Of a stretch of DNA of 10,035 bases, positions 1 through 6,256 are shown in pieces. This DNA is from Reyranella sp. (GTDB lineage: Bacteria; Pseudomonadota; Alphaproteobacteria; Reyranellales; Reyranellaceae): positions 1 through 10,035 of the forward strand of contig JADHLS010000119.1 of assembly GCA_016780605.1 (NCBI GenBank). Direction: 5' to 3'. Numbering within the stretch: the stretch's first letter is position 1; every line of letters starts with the position of its first letter. Made by a program: the position numbers and the translations under genes. Below the pieces are notes generated by a model that was not told the origin of the DNA, made no database searches, and was given only the letters and a program-made list of their open reading frames with translations.

Positions 1-6
1 TGAATG

Positions 7-984
7 TCACTCCGGTTCGATACCCGCCGCCTTGATCTCGGTCGTCCACCAGGCCGTCTGCTCCTTGACGTAGGCGGCGAACTGCTCGAGCGGCAGCGGT
101 GAGATCTCCATGCGACCCTGGGTCATGGCCTTGCCCGTTGCCGGATCCTTCATGGCCTCGGCGATGGCGTCGGCCAGCGTCTTCTGGATGTCCTGGGGCG
201 TGTTGGCCGGTGCGAACACGGCCAGCCAATAGACCAGCGAATAACCCGGCACCGTCTCGGCGATCGCCGGCAGGTCGGGCGCCACCGAGGTGCGCTGTGG
301 CCCCGTCGTGGCGAGCCCACGCACCTTGCCGGAGTCGATCTGCGCCAGGCCCTGCGGCAGGTCGGGGAACATCAGCTGGACCTGGCCCGAGATGACGTCG
401 CCCAGCGCCTGCGGGCTTGCCTTGTAGGGCACGCGCTCGATTTTCACCCCCGCCAGCTTGGCGAACATCTCAGCCGACAGCCGTTGCGAGGCGCTGGCCT
501 CGGCGTAGTTCAGCTTGCCCGGGTTCTTCTTGGCGTAGTCGATCAGCTCGGGCACCGACTTGATCGGCAGATCGTTGTTCACCACCAGCACGTTGACTCC
601 GGTGACGCAGCGCATGATCGGCGCGAAGTCCTTCTCCGGATCGTAGGAGAGCTTCTTGAACAGCGCAGGGTTGGCGGCGTTGGTCGTGTTGGTGCCCATC
701 ATCAGCGTGTAGCCGTCGGCCGGCGAGGTCGCGACGGCCGACGCGCCGAGCTGGCCGCTGGCGCCGGGCTTGTCGTCGACGATGATCGGCTGCTTCAGGA
801 TTTCCTGCAGCTTCGCCGCCAGGCCACGCGCCGTCAGGTCGGTAGCGCTGCCAGCCGCGAACGGCACCACGATCTTGATCGGCTTGTTGGGATAGGCCTG
901 TGCGAACGCCTCCCGGCCTTTCAGCAGCGGCGACGCCGACAGGACGGCAGCGCCGGCAAGCACGGAACGGCGATTCAACTTCAC
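7..984 (-). CDS. Tripartite tricarboxylate transporter (Bug/TctC family) substrate-binding protein
   Basis: A 325-residue periplasmic solute-binding protein of the Bug/TctC family, which captures small carboxylates or similar ligands for TctAB-type carriers. The N-terminus has a twin-arginine-like signal (NRRSVLAGAAVLSAS, residues 4-18) with likely cleavage near AFA-QA at about 28. The family signature follows: YPNKPIKIVVPFAAG at 31-45, the ligand-loop GSATD, the GASGQLGA stretch near 75, and the VPYKASPQALGDVISG block in the middle. Length is normal for the family. The start is GTG (982-984), chosen because GGAGGA at 991-996 sits six bases upstream. No tctA or tctB is visible, and orphan Bug genes are common in proteobacteria, so the ligand cannot be predicted. 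It ends with TGA at 7-9, showing TGA is a normal stop here. Confidence 0.93.
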   Translation of the reverse strand: MKLNRRSVLAGAAVLSASPLLKGREAFAQAYPNKPIKIVVPFAAGSATDLTARGLAAKLQEILKQPIIVDDKPGASGQLGASAVATSPADGYTLMMGTNTTNAANPALFKKLSYDPEKDFAPIMRCVTGVNVLVVNNDLPIKSVPELIDYAKKNPGKLNYAEASASQRLSAEMFAKLAGVKIERVPYKASPQALGDVISGQVQLMFPDLPQGLAQIDSGKVRGLATTGPQRTSVAPDLPAIAETVPGYSLVYWLAVFAPANTPQDIQKTLADAIAEAMKDPATGKAMTQGRMEISPLPLEQFAAYVKEQTAWWTTEIKAAGIEPE

Positions 985-1020
985 TTAAAGTCCTCCCTCG
1001 GCCTCACCGCGACGCGATGG

Positions 1021-1046
1021 GCCGGCCCGTTTTAGCGCGGGCCGGC
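1021..1046 (-). terminator. GC-rich hairpin after msrP
   Basis: A perfect 9-bp inverted repeat (GCCGGCCCG at 1021-1029, CGGGCCGGC at 1038-1046) with an eight-base loop lies 20 bases past the msrP stop and before the next minus-strand gene. There is no clear U-tract after it, so intrinsic termination is plausible but unproven. It could instead act as an RNA 3'-end stabiliser. Confidence 0.4.
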
Positions 1047-1066
1047 GCGGCAAGGCAAAGGTCGGA

Positions 1067-2023
1067 CTACATGAAGAGCTTTTCCGCTTTGCGGTCTGCG
1101 TACAGGCTGGCGACGAACTCGCCGTAGCCATTGTAGAGCTGCGTCGGGATGCGCTCGCTGCTGCCCAGCGGCTTCTCGGTCGCCTGGCTCCAGCGGGGAT
1201 GCGCCACCTGCGGATTCACGTTGGCCCAGAAGCCGTACTCGCTCGATTGCAGCTTCTCCCAGAACGTAACCGGCCGCTTGTCGCTGAACTCGATGGACAC
1301 GATCGACTTCACGCCCTTGAAGCCGTACTTCCACGGCGTCACCAGGCGCAACGGCGCACCGTTCTGCTTGTGGATCGGCTTGCCGTAGAGGCCGGTGGCG
1401 ATGAAGGTGAGGTCGTTCATCGCCTCGTCCATCGCCAGGCCCTCAGTGTAGGGCCAGGGATAGAGAGGGTCCTTCTGCTCGAACATGACCGATGGCTTGC
1501 TCAGCGTCTTCATGACGACGTACTTGGCGCTGCCCGTGGGCTTGCACAGCTCGACCAGCGAACGCATTGGAAAGCCGCTCCATGGCACGATCATCGACCA
1601 CGTCTCGACACAGCGATGGCGGTAGACGCGCTCCTCGAGCTGCACCTTGGAAAGCAGATCATCAATGCCGATCTCGAACGGCTTCTCGACCATGCCGGAG
1701 ACCTTGATGGTCCACGGCCGCACCTCGAGCTTCTGCGCATCGCGCCAGATGCTCTTGTCGGTGCCGAATTCGTAGAAGTTGTTGTAGGTCGTGGCCAGCT
1801 TCTCGGCCGTCATCGGCGTCGGCACGCCGTACTTGTCGTTGCGCTTGGCCGGATAGAGACCGGCCGACGGATCCTTGTCCTCGGCCAAGGCCATCGACGG
1901 CAGGGCGAGAGTGGCCGCGCCGACACCCAACGCCCGAACGAGCTCGCGGCGCTTCAGATAGATCGCTTCCGGGGTTGCCCGGTTTTCGCCCAATTCCCAG
2001 CCGCGCTTGCGCTTGATCAACAT
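1067..2023 (-). CDS. msrP: Periplasmic protein-methionine-sulfoxide reductase, molybdopterin catalytic subunit MsrP (YedY)
   Basis: MsrP reduces methionine sulfoxide in oxidised periplasmic proteins using a molybdopterin cofactor. The 318-residue protein matches E. coli MsrP along its length. It has a Tat signal with twin Arg at 25-26 (KRRELVRALG) ending near ALA at 47, the YNNFYEFG block at 80-87, the molybdenum-ligand Cys138 in YRHRCVETWSM, VPWSGFP at 146-152, the NGAPLRLVTPWKYGFKGVKSI region near 221-241, and the terminal ANVNP...HPRWSQATE motif. The start is supported by AGGAG at 2033-2037, nine bases upstream. The membrane haem partner MsrQ, usually adjacent, is not in the window. The gene follows the DUF962 gene after a 68-base gap and may be co-transcribed with it. 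Confidence 0.95.
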   Translation of the reverse strand: MLIKRKRGWELGENRATPEAIYLKRRELVRALGVGAATLALPSMALAEDKDPSAGLYPAKRNDKYGVPTPMTAEKLATTYNNFYEFGTDKSIWRDAQKLEVRPWTIKVSGMVEKPFEIGIDDLLSKVQLEERVYRHRCVETWSMIVPWSGFPMRSLVELCKPTGSAKYVVMKTLSKPSVMFEQKDPLYPWPYTEGLAMDEAMNDLTFIATGLYGKPIHKQNGAPLRLVTPWKYGFKGVKSIVSIEFSDKRPVTFWEKLQSSEYGFWANVNPQVAHPRWSQATEKPLGSSERIPTQLYNGYGEFVASLYADRKAEKLFM

Positions 2024-2091
2024 GTCGAAAAACTCCTGGACGCCCCGTACCTATGTGAGAGCACCGGCCGGCTTCTGCAAATCAAGCCCGC

Positions 2092-2604
2092 TCACTCCAC
2101 CGTGACGTCGATATCGCCCATGGCCTCTGCAAGATCCGTGCGGCGACCCATCATCACCATGGTTTCCGCCACCAGGAACATGGGCCCGATGAAGCCCTGG
2201 AAGATGTTGTCGACCAAGGCCGGCCGCTTGCCTTCGTAATGGTGGCCGAGGAACTGCAGGATCCAGCCGGCCGCGAACAGGGCGAGGAAGGCGATCCACA
2301 CGGCCTGTGTTGAACCCAGTGCGGCAGCCAGGGCGTGGGCCGCGCACCACGCAACCACCATGATCAGGCCCATGACGATGCCGATGCCGAGGTCGAGCGC
2401 CATCCAGCCCAGCACCGCCACGATGGCGGCGGCTAGCGACAGCGTCCACTCACGGTCGCCAACCTCGAAGCGCCACAGCGACAGGAGCAGCAGCAGCGAG
2501 AAGACGATGAGCGGGATGCCAACGAAGTGTGTCGCCTTGTTGCGCCAATTGCGATGCACGGATGCGTAAGAGGCGAGTTGACTGCGGAACAGCTCGTTGG
2601 CCAT
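2092..2604 (-). CDS. DUF962/Mpo1-like integral membrane protein
   Basis: A 170-residue membrane protein of the DUF962 (YGL010w/Mpo1-like) family. The family signature is clear: YASVHRNWRNKATHFVGIP at 13-31 and QFLGHHYEGKRPAL at 117-130, followed by the IGPMFLVAE block. About four hydrophobic segments are visible, near 28-48, 54-80, 81-97 and 101-118, with another hydrophobic stretch at 136-152. Yeast Mpo1 is an Fe(II)-dependent dioxygenase that shortens 2-hydroxy fatty acids during phytosphingosine breakdown. The conserved His17, His26, His90, His121 and His122 could bind iron here, but activity in bacteria is inferred. The start is set by GGAGG at 2610-2614, five bases upstream. The gene begins 16 bases after the stop of the thioredoxin-like gene, indicating co-transcription. 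Confidence 0.88.
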   Translation of the reverse strand: MANELFRSQLASYASVHRNWRNKATHFVGIPLIVFSLLLLLSLWRFEVGDREWTLSLAAAIVAVLGWMALDLGIGIVMGLIMVVAWCAAHALAAALGSTQAVWIAFLALFAAGWILQFLGHHYEGKRPALVDNIFQGFIGPMFLVAETMVMMGRRTDLAEAMGDIDVTVE

Positions 2605-2620
2605 GGCGGCCTCCGGGGCT

Positions 2621-3070
2621 TTAGGGCTTGGTGTTCGTCACGTCGAGAAGCGTCGGCCACATGAACTCGCGCCAGCCGTCGTTGCCGGCGGTACTGGCCG
2701 TGACCGAGCCGTTCTGCAACAGGAAGAAGCGCGGCGTCTCGTACTCCTCCCATGCGCCTTGCTGGCTCATCAGGAACGTGTCGAGCAGCCAGCGCAGGTT
2801 CGCGGGCCAGGCGGCGGGTTGCATCGATGCCTTGGCCGTCGGTGCGTTGATGGTCGTGAAGTCGATCATCTTGTAGGCTGGCGTGGCGACGAACAGCGGC
2901 TCCCACTGTTTGTGCCACTCCGCGCAGGCCGTCGAGCGGTCATGACAAACCATGATCAGCATCGGCCGCGCGCTCTTTGTGCCTGCCGGTGTCTGCGCGC
3001 CGGCAAAAGGCGCCCACAGCAAAACGCCGGCAGCCAATAAGGCCGCCGACAGAAAACGTCTCAGGACCAT
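2621..3070 (-). CDS. Exported thioredoxin-fold protein, Ser-containing paralogue of the upstream Sec candidate
   Basis: A 149-residue secreted protein of unassigned function. The N-terminus is a classical signal peptide (MVLRRFLSAALLAAGVLLWA then AGA-Q, cleavage near 25). It aligns colinearly with the protein encoded at 3326-3760: PMLIMVCHD against PMLVFVGHE, then S-T-A-C (Ser46-Cys49) against U-G-G-C, the EP-x-F at 57-60, WP-x-x-x-x-W near 89-94, TPRF with the presumed cis-Pro at 112-115, and GW-x-x-x-MWP-x-x-L-x-VT at the end. The first redox position is thus Ser, while the resolving Cys is kept and an additional Cys42 is present. Canonical dithiol chemistry at that motif is therefore not possible. 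The start is supported by GGGGAG at 3081-3086, ten bases upstream, which lies inside a leader hairpin. It probably shares an operon with the DUF962 gene. Confidence 0.82.
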   Translation of the reverse strand: MVLRRFLSAALLAAGVLLWAPFAGAQTPAGTKSARPMLIMVCHDRSTACAEWHKQWEPLFVATPAYKMIDFTTINAPTAKASMQPAAWPANLRWLLDTFLMSQQGAWEEYETPRFFLLQNGSVTASTAGNDGWREFMWPTLLDVTNTKP

Positions 3071-3082
3071 ACGACTTCATCT

Positions 3083-3104
3083 CCCCATGGAACGCCCCAC
3101 GGGG
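3083..3104 (-). promoter_or_regulatory. Leader hairpin overlapping the ribosome-binding site of the Ser paralogue
   Basis: CCCCATGG (3083-3090) and CCACGGGG (3097-3104) form an eight-pair stem with one mismatched or wobble pair and a six-base loop. One arm covers most of the Shine-Dalgarno GGGGAG of the 2621-3070 gene. The leader resembles the one in front of 3326-3760 in sequence, position and structure. Control of translation initiation is inferred. Confidence 0.45.
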
Positions 3105-3177
3105 CCACTATGATCCAAGCTTCTGGTGAGGAAAAGCGGACGAGGTCCTCGTCTTCGTTTCATGCTCTCCTCGTACT

Positions 3178-3293
3178 CATGTTCCTCTCCCCCCGCTGGG
3201 GGAGAGGTTAGGTGAGGGGGCTTCGAAGGCCGCCTGCAACCCCCTCACCCAGCCTCTCCCCCTAGCGGGCCCCTAGCGGGGGAGAGGAGCATG
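3178..3293. repeat. REP-like long inverted repeat with internal 11-bp duplication
   Basis: Two long arms face each other. The left arm (3178-3220) runs from CATGTTCCTCTCC to GGTGAGGGGG. The right arm (3240-3293) is nearly its reverse complement, from CCCCCTCACCC to GGAGAGGAGCATG. A 19-base centre containing the palindromic TTCGAA separates them. Each arm is itself self-complementary (CTCTCCCC...GGGGAGAG). The right arm is longer because CCCCTAGCGGG is repeated in tandem at 3259-3269 and 3270-3280. This form is typical of palindromic elements dispersed in alphaproteobacterial intergenic DNA. It could also stop transcription or stabilise mRNA between the two paralogues in either direction. No transposase is present. 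Confidence 0.8.
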
Positions 3294-3325
3294 AAAGACA
3301 TGCTGGAGCAGGCACACGCTTTCTC

Positions 3326-3760
3326 TCAGGCCTTGTTGCCGGTCACTTCCAGGATCTTGGGCCACATCTTGTCTTTCCATCCGGCATTGCCGGTGACTGC
3401 AAGAATCACCTTGCCGTCCTGGGCGAGAATGAAGCGTGGCGTGCCTTCGGGGCGCGCCTTGCCCTCGTCGCTCGCGAGGAAGGCAGTACGGACCCACAGG
3501 GCATCCTTGGGCCAGTTCTCTTCTTTCAGAATCCCGGTCAGATCGGCCGGATGTACGATCCTGTAATCCAGTTTCTTGCAGGCGTCGGACTTGACGAAAT
3601 CAGGCTCAGACTGGGCACGCCAGATCTTGCAGCCGCCTCACTGTTCGTGGCCGACGAACACCAGCATCGGCTTCCCAGACTGGGCTTGCGCGATGCGGGT
3701 CAGTGACGGAGCGGCGGCCATCGCCAGGCCGACCGCCAGCACGGACCTTCTGTTGAACAT
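3326..3760 (-). CDS. Candidate exported thioredoxin-like selenoprotein (U-x-x-C), in-frame TGA at codon 41
   Basis: Reading through one TGA (3640-3638) gives a 144-residue protein. The N-terminus is a Tat-like signal (MFNRRSVLAVGLAMAAAP, cleavage near AQA-Q at 26). The mature part begins GKPMLVFVGHEQ, followed by U41-G42-G43-C44-K-I-W, a thioredoxin-type redox motif with Sec as the attacking residue. Past the TGA come EPDF, NWPKDALW, the TPRF cis-Pro loop (107-110) and GWKDKMWPKILEVTGNKA, all matching the paralogue at 2621-3070. Conservation on both sides argues against a decayed gene. A SECIS-like hairpin follows the TGA directly. The start is supported by GGAG nine bases upstream. The natural stop is also TGA (3326-3328), with no comparable context checked there. 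Substrate is unknown; thiol-disulfide or peroxide-linked reduction in the envelope is inferred. The alternatives are a Cys-to-TGA nonsense mutation or a sequencing error. Confidence 0.78.
3603..3634 (-). promoter_or_regulatory. Bacterial SECIS-like stem-loop
   Basis: Read on the minus strand, this hairpin starts three bases after the TGA. The lower stem is GGCU (3634-3631) with AGCC (3606-3603). An internal loop has GCA on one side and G on the other. The upper stem is AGA-U-CUGG (3627-3620) with CCAGUCU (3614-3608), seven pairs with a single bulged U. The apical loop is CGUGC (3619-3615), with G and U at its second and third positions. Eighteen bases separate the TGA from the loop. The E. 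coli fdhF element likewise has a bulged U, a GU in the apical loop and 17 bases of spacing, and SelB contacts these features. Confidence 0.68.
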
Positions 3761-3769
3761 AAGAACACT

Positions 3770-3794
3770 CTCCCGTGGAACCATTCCACGGGAG
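3770..3794 (-). promoter_or_regulatory. Perfect leader hairpin covering the ribosome-binding site of the selenoprotein candidate
   Basis: CTCCCGTGGAA (3770-3780) and TTCCACGGGAG (3784-3794) form a perfect 11-bp stem with a three-base loop. The arm near the gene contains GGGAG, the Shine-Dalgarno that sits nine bases before ATG at 3760, so the folded leader would hide it. There is no U-tract after the stem, which makes a simple terminator less likely, although termination downstream of the EF-G-like gene cannot be excluded. Confidence 0.55.
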
Positions 3795-3818
3795 CAAATA
3801 TGACCATGACCGTCCGCG

Positions 3819-3848
3819 CGGTGAAGCCATCGGACGACGGCCTCACCG
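3819..3848 (-). terminator. Possible terminator hairpin after the EF-G-like gene
   Basis: CGGTGAAGCC (3819-3828) and GGCCTCACCG (3839-3848) pair over ten positions with one mismatch and a ten-base loop, 14 bases past the stop of the EF-G-like gene. No U-tract follows, so the role is uncertain. Confidence 0.35.
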
Positions 3849-3862
3849 CCTTGTGAGCTATT

Positions 3863-5938
3863 CTACGCGGCGGCGCGCTTCTTGGTCTCCTCGACGATGC
3901 GGTCCGCCGTGCGTCCGACCAGTTCCTGAAGATGGTCGAACTCGGTATGGAAAGTGCCGACGCCCTGGGTGACCGAGCGGATCTCGACGATCATGTCGGC
4001 GATCTCGGCCTCGGGCATCAGCGCCGACACCTCGTCCCATCCGCTCCAGCCCTCGCGCGCGTCGTAGCCCAGGAGCTGGCCGCGACGGCCGGAGATCAGG
4101 CGCTGGATGCGCGGCGTGGAATCGTTGGGTGCGGCCACCGTGACCTTGAGGATGGGCTCCAGCAGCACCGGCTTGCACTTGGGCATGGCCTCGGTCATGG
4201 CGATGCGCGCCGCCATCTTGAACGACATTTCAGAGCTGTCGACGGAGTGGTACTGGCCGTCGAACAGCGTCACCTCGAGGTCGACCACGGGCTGGCCGAG
4301 CGGCCCCTCCTTCAGGTAGTCGATAAGGCCTTCTTCCACCGCGGGGATGAAGTTCCTCGGCACCACGCCGCCCACGATCTTGTCGACGAAGCGGAAGCCC
4401 GAGCCGCGAGGCAACGGTTTGATCTCAATCTTGATGTCGGCGAACTGGCCGTGGCCGCCGGTCTGGCGCTTGTAGCGGGCGTGCTGCTGGGTGCCGGCCT
4501 GGATGCTTTCGCGATAGGCCACGCGCGGCTGCTCGGTGTCGACGGCGACGTTGTAGCGGCCGGCGAGCTTGTCGACCGCGACCTTCAGGTGCATCTCGCC
4601 CTGGCCCTTGATCAGCAACTCGTGGGTCTCGCCGCGCGCTTCGAAGGCGAGCGAGGGATCCTCCTCGACGATCTTGTGCAGGGCGCCCGAAAGCTTGACC
4701 TCGTCATTGCGGTTCTTGGCCCTGAGCGACAGGGCGAAGACCGGTGCATCGGGTACCGGAAAGTCCGCCGTTGCGGCAATGCCCGAACCGCCGAGCGACT
4801 GGCCGCTCGACAGGGCGTCGACCTTGGCCAGGGCCACGATCTCGCCGGCCTTTGCCTCGGTGATCTTGTCGAGTCGCTGGCCGAACGGTCGCAGCAGCGT
4901 GCCGATGCGCTGGCCGCCGACGCTCTGGCCCTCGACCAGGGAGCCCGACCAGACCCGGCAGAGCGAGAGCTTGCCGGCATGGCTCTGGTGCAGGACCTTG
5001 AAGCACTCGGCCATGGCGACGCCATTGGACGGCAGCGAGCGGCGCCTCGCCGTCTCGGCGACGAACGGCGTGTCGTGGCGCAGCGCCTTCAGGAGGCGGC
5101 GCACGCCATTCTCGCGGTCGCCCGCGCCCAGCAGCACCGGCGCAATCTGGTCGGCGCCGAACTCGTCGTGCAGGTCGCGGTAGATCAGCGACTTCTCGGG
5201 CGCCACGTCCTCGATCAGCTGCTCGAGCAGCTGGTCGTCGAACTCCGACAGCGTCTCCAGCATCTCGCGCCGGGCCTCGCTCTCGCGCGGCAGGATCTCG
5301 GCCGGCATCTCGATCAGGTCCGAAGCGCCGCTCGACTTGTAGCGATAGGCGCGCTCGCTCACGAGATCGACGTAACCCACCGTCTCGTCACTGCCGTCGG
5401 CGGCGGTGTGGCGGATCGGCACCTGGCGCAGCACTAGCTTGCGCGACGATATGGACTGCAGCGCGGCCAGCATGTCGCGCACGCGGACCTCGGCGGAATC
5501 GATCTTGTTGACGAAGAAGATGTGGGGGATGTGATGGTCTTCGATGAACCTCAACAGCGGGGTCAGCGCGACAACGCGCTCCGGCGACGGCTCGCAGACC
5601 AGCACCGCCGCGTCGCTGACGGCGAGCGCCGCAAAGGCATCGTGCTGGAACTCGATGGAGCCGGGAACGTCTAGGAAGGTCCATTGGTCGCCGAGATAGT
5701 CGACCGAGGCGACGTTGATCTCGGTGCCCATGCCGCGCTTGCGCGCTTCGGCGGCACCGTCGCCGATCGAGGTGCCTGCGCGCGTTGACCCGCGCCGGCC
5801 GATGGCCCCCGTGGCGAAAAGGACGCTCTCGAGCAGGCTCGTCTTGCCCGAGAGATACGGCCCGCACAGCGCCACCACGCGATGCGCGCCGCTGCCTGGT
5901 CTGCCTCCAGGGATGGTCTCGGATTTGATGTCGGCCAT
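3863..5938 (-). CDS. Elongation factor G-like translational GTPase (EF-G paralogue)
   Basis: A 691-residue protein with the five-domain EF-G layout: the GTPase domain (about 18-280), domain II with GKLSLCRVWSG and GEIVALAKVD, domain III with GQGEMHLKVAVDKL, domain IV containing TGGHGQFADIKIEI and the GVVPRNFIPAVEEGL block, and domain V to the C-terminus with LLEPILKVTV and GRRGQLLGYDA. P-loop GPYLSGKTS (26-34), DVPG (90-93) and NKID (144-147) are intact. The residue after DVPG is Ser94, where EF-G and EF-Tu have a catalytic His (DTPGH). The start at 5938 was chosen over an ATG twelve codons upstream because AAGGAGGA (5946-5953) sits seven bases before it. It belongs to the secondary EF-G-like group whose role is unsettled; it is not SelB, since it has EF-G domains III-V and no winged-helix C-terminus. 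Confidence 0.9.
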   Translation of the reverse strand: MADIKSETIPGGRPGSGAHRVVALCGPYLSGKTSLLESVLFATGAIGRRGSTRAGTSIGDGAAEARKRGMGTEINVASVDYLGDQWTFLDVPGSIEFQHDAFAALAVSDAAVLVCEPSPERVVALTPLLRFIEDHHIPHIFFVNKIDSAEVRVRDMLAALQSISSRKLVLRQVPIRHTAADGSDETVGYVDLVSERAYRYKSSGASDLIEMPAEILPRESEARREMLETLSEFDDQLLEQLIEDVAPEKSLIYRDLHDEFGADQIAPVLLGAGDRENGVRRLLKALRHDTPFVAETARRRSLPSNGVAMAECFKVLHQSHAGKLSLCRVWSGSLVEGQSVGGQRIGTLLRPFGQRLDKITEAKAGEIVALAKVDALSSGQSLGGSGIAATADFPVPDAPVFALSLRAKNRNDEVKLSGALHKIVEEDPSLAFEARGETHELLIKGQGEMHLKVAVDKLAGRYNVAVDTEQPRVAYRESIQAGTQQHARYKRQTGGHGQFADIKIEIKPLPRGSGFRFVDKIVGGVVPRNFIPAVEEGLIDYLKEGPLGQPVVDLEVTLFDGQYHSVDSSEMSFKMAARIAMTEAMPKCKPVLLEPILKVTVAAPNDSTPRIQRLISGRRGQLLGYDAREGWSGWDEVSALMPEAEIADMIVEIRSVTQGVGTFHTEFDHLQELVGRTADRIVEETKKRAAA

Positions 5939-5953
5939 GACAACGTCCTCCTT

Positions 5954-6240
5954 CTTGCGCGTTCTCTTGCGCACAAAAGCTCCGGACGTGGTCGCTACGG
6001 AACTCGGCCGGAGCGAAGTCTTGTCCTGGAAATCGTTTCACCCTGGCAGAGGCGAGTCAATGCGGTGGCGGGGGAAGATTCTTCGGTTCGTTTTCCGGGA
6101 GGCCGCCGTGCAAATATGGTCAATCGAATGCAACGGTCGATCGCAATGGGCAACCCTTCCGAGACGGCCGTCGAAGATTGCGGCTGGTCGGCCATCTCAG
6201 TTCGCTTCGAAGGACCGGTGCCAGCACCGCTTACAGGCTA
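5954..6240. other. Divergent intergenic region without a recognised gene
   Basis: This stretch separates the leftward EF-G-like gene from the rightward small-gene cassette and must hold the EF-G-like promoter, though I see no convincing -35/-10 pair for it. A short palindrome, CGGTGC-CA-GCACCG (6216-6229), could be an operator for either side. The small ORFs here lack ribosome-binding sites and protein-like composition. Confidence 0.4.
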
Positions 6241-6256
6241 TCACTTTCCATTCAAG

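Noticed and set aside
1199..2239. Plus-strand frame opposite msrP and DUF962
   Set aside because: It spans two real minus-strand genes and their gap, has shadow-type composition, and no ribosome-binding site supports it.
3326..3760. Interpretation of the in-frame TGA as ordinary pseudogene decay
   Set aside because: There is only one interruption, no frameshift, conserved residues on both sides, an intact ribosome-binding site, a redox-motif position for the TGA and a SECIS-like hairpin. It stays as the main alternative until Sec genes are found.
3326..3760. TGA reassigned to Trp in this organism
   Set aside because: TGA is used as the terminal stop of several genes here (7-9, 2092-2094, 3326-3328, 9711-9713), and no other gene has an in-frame TGA.
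3932..5437. Long plus-strand frame opposite the EF-G-like gene
   Set aside because: It is an antisense shadow in GC-rich DNA: rich in Arg, His, Leu and Val in low-complexity style, with no recognisable domain, while the minus strand encodes a clear EF-G-like protein.
3863..5938. EF-G-like gene as SelB, the Sec-specific elongation factor
   Set aside because: The protein has EF-G domains III to V and lacks the winged-helix repeats that define the SelB C-terminus.
6060..6240. Possible selC or other tRNA gene in the intergenic region
   Set aside because: No acceptor/T-arm pattern or suitable anticodon loop could be built; only short isolated hairpins are present.
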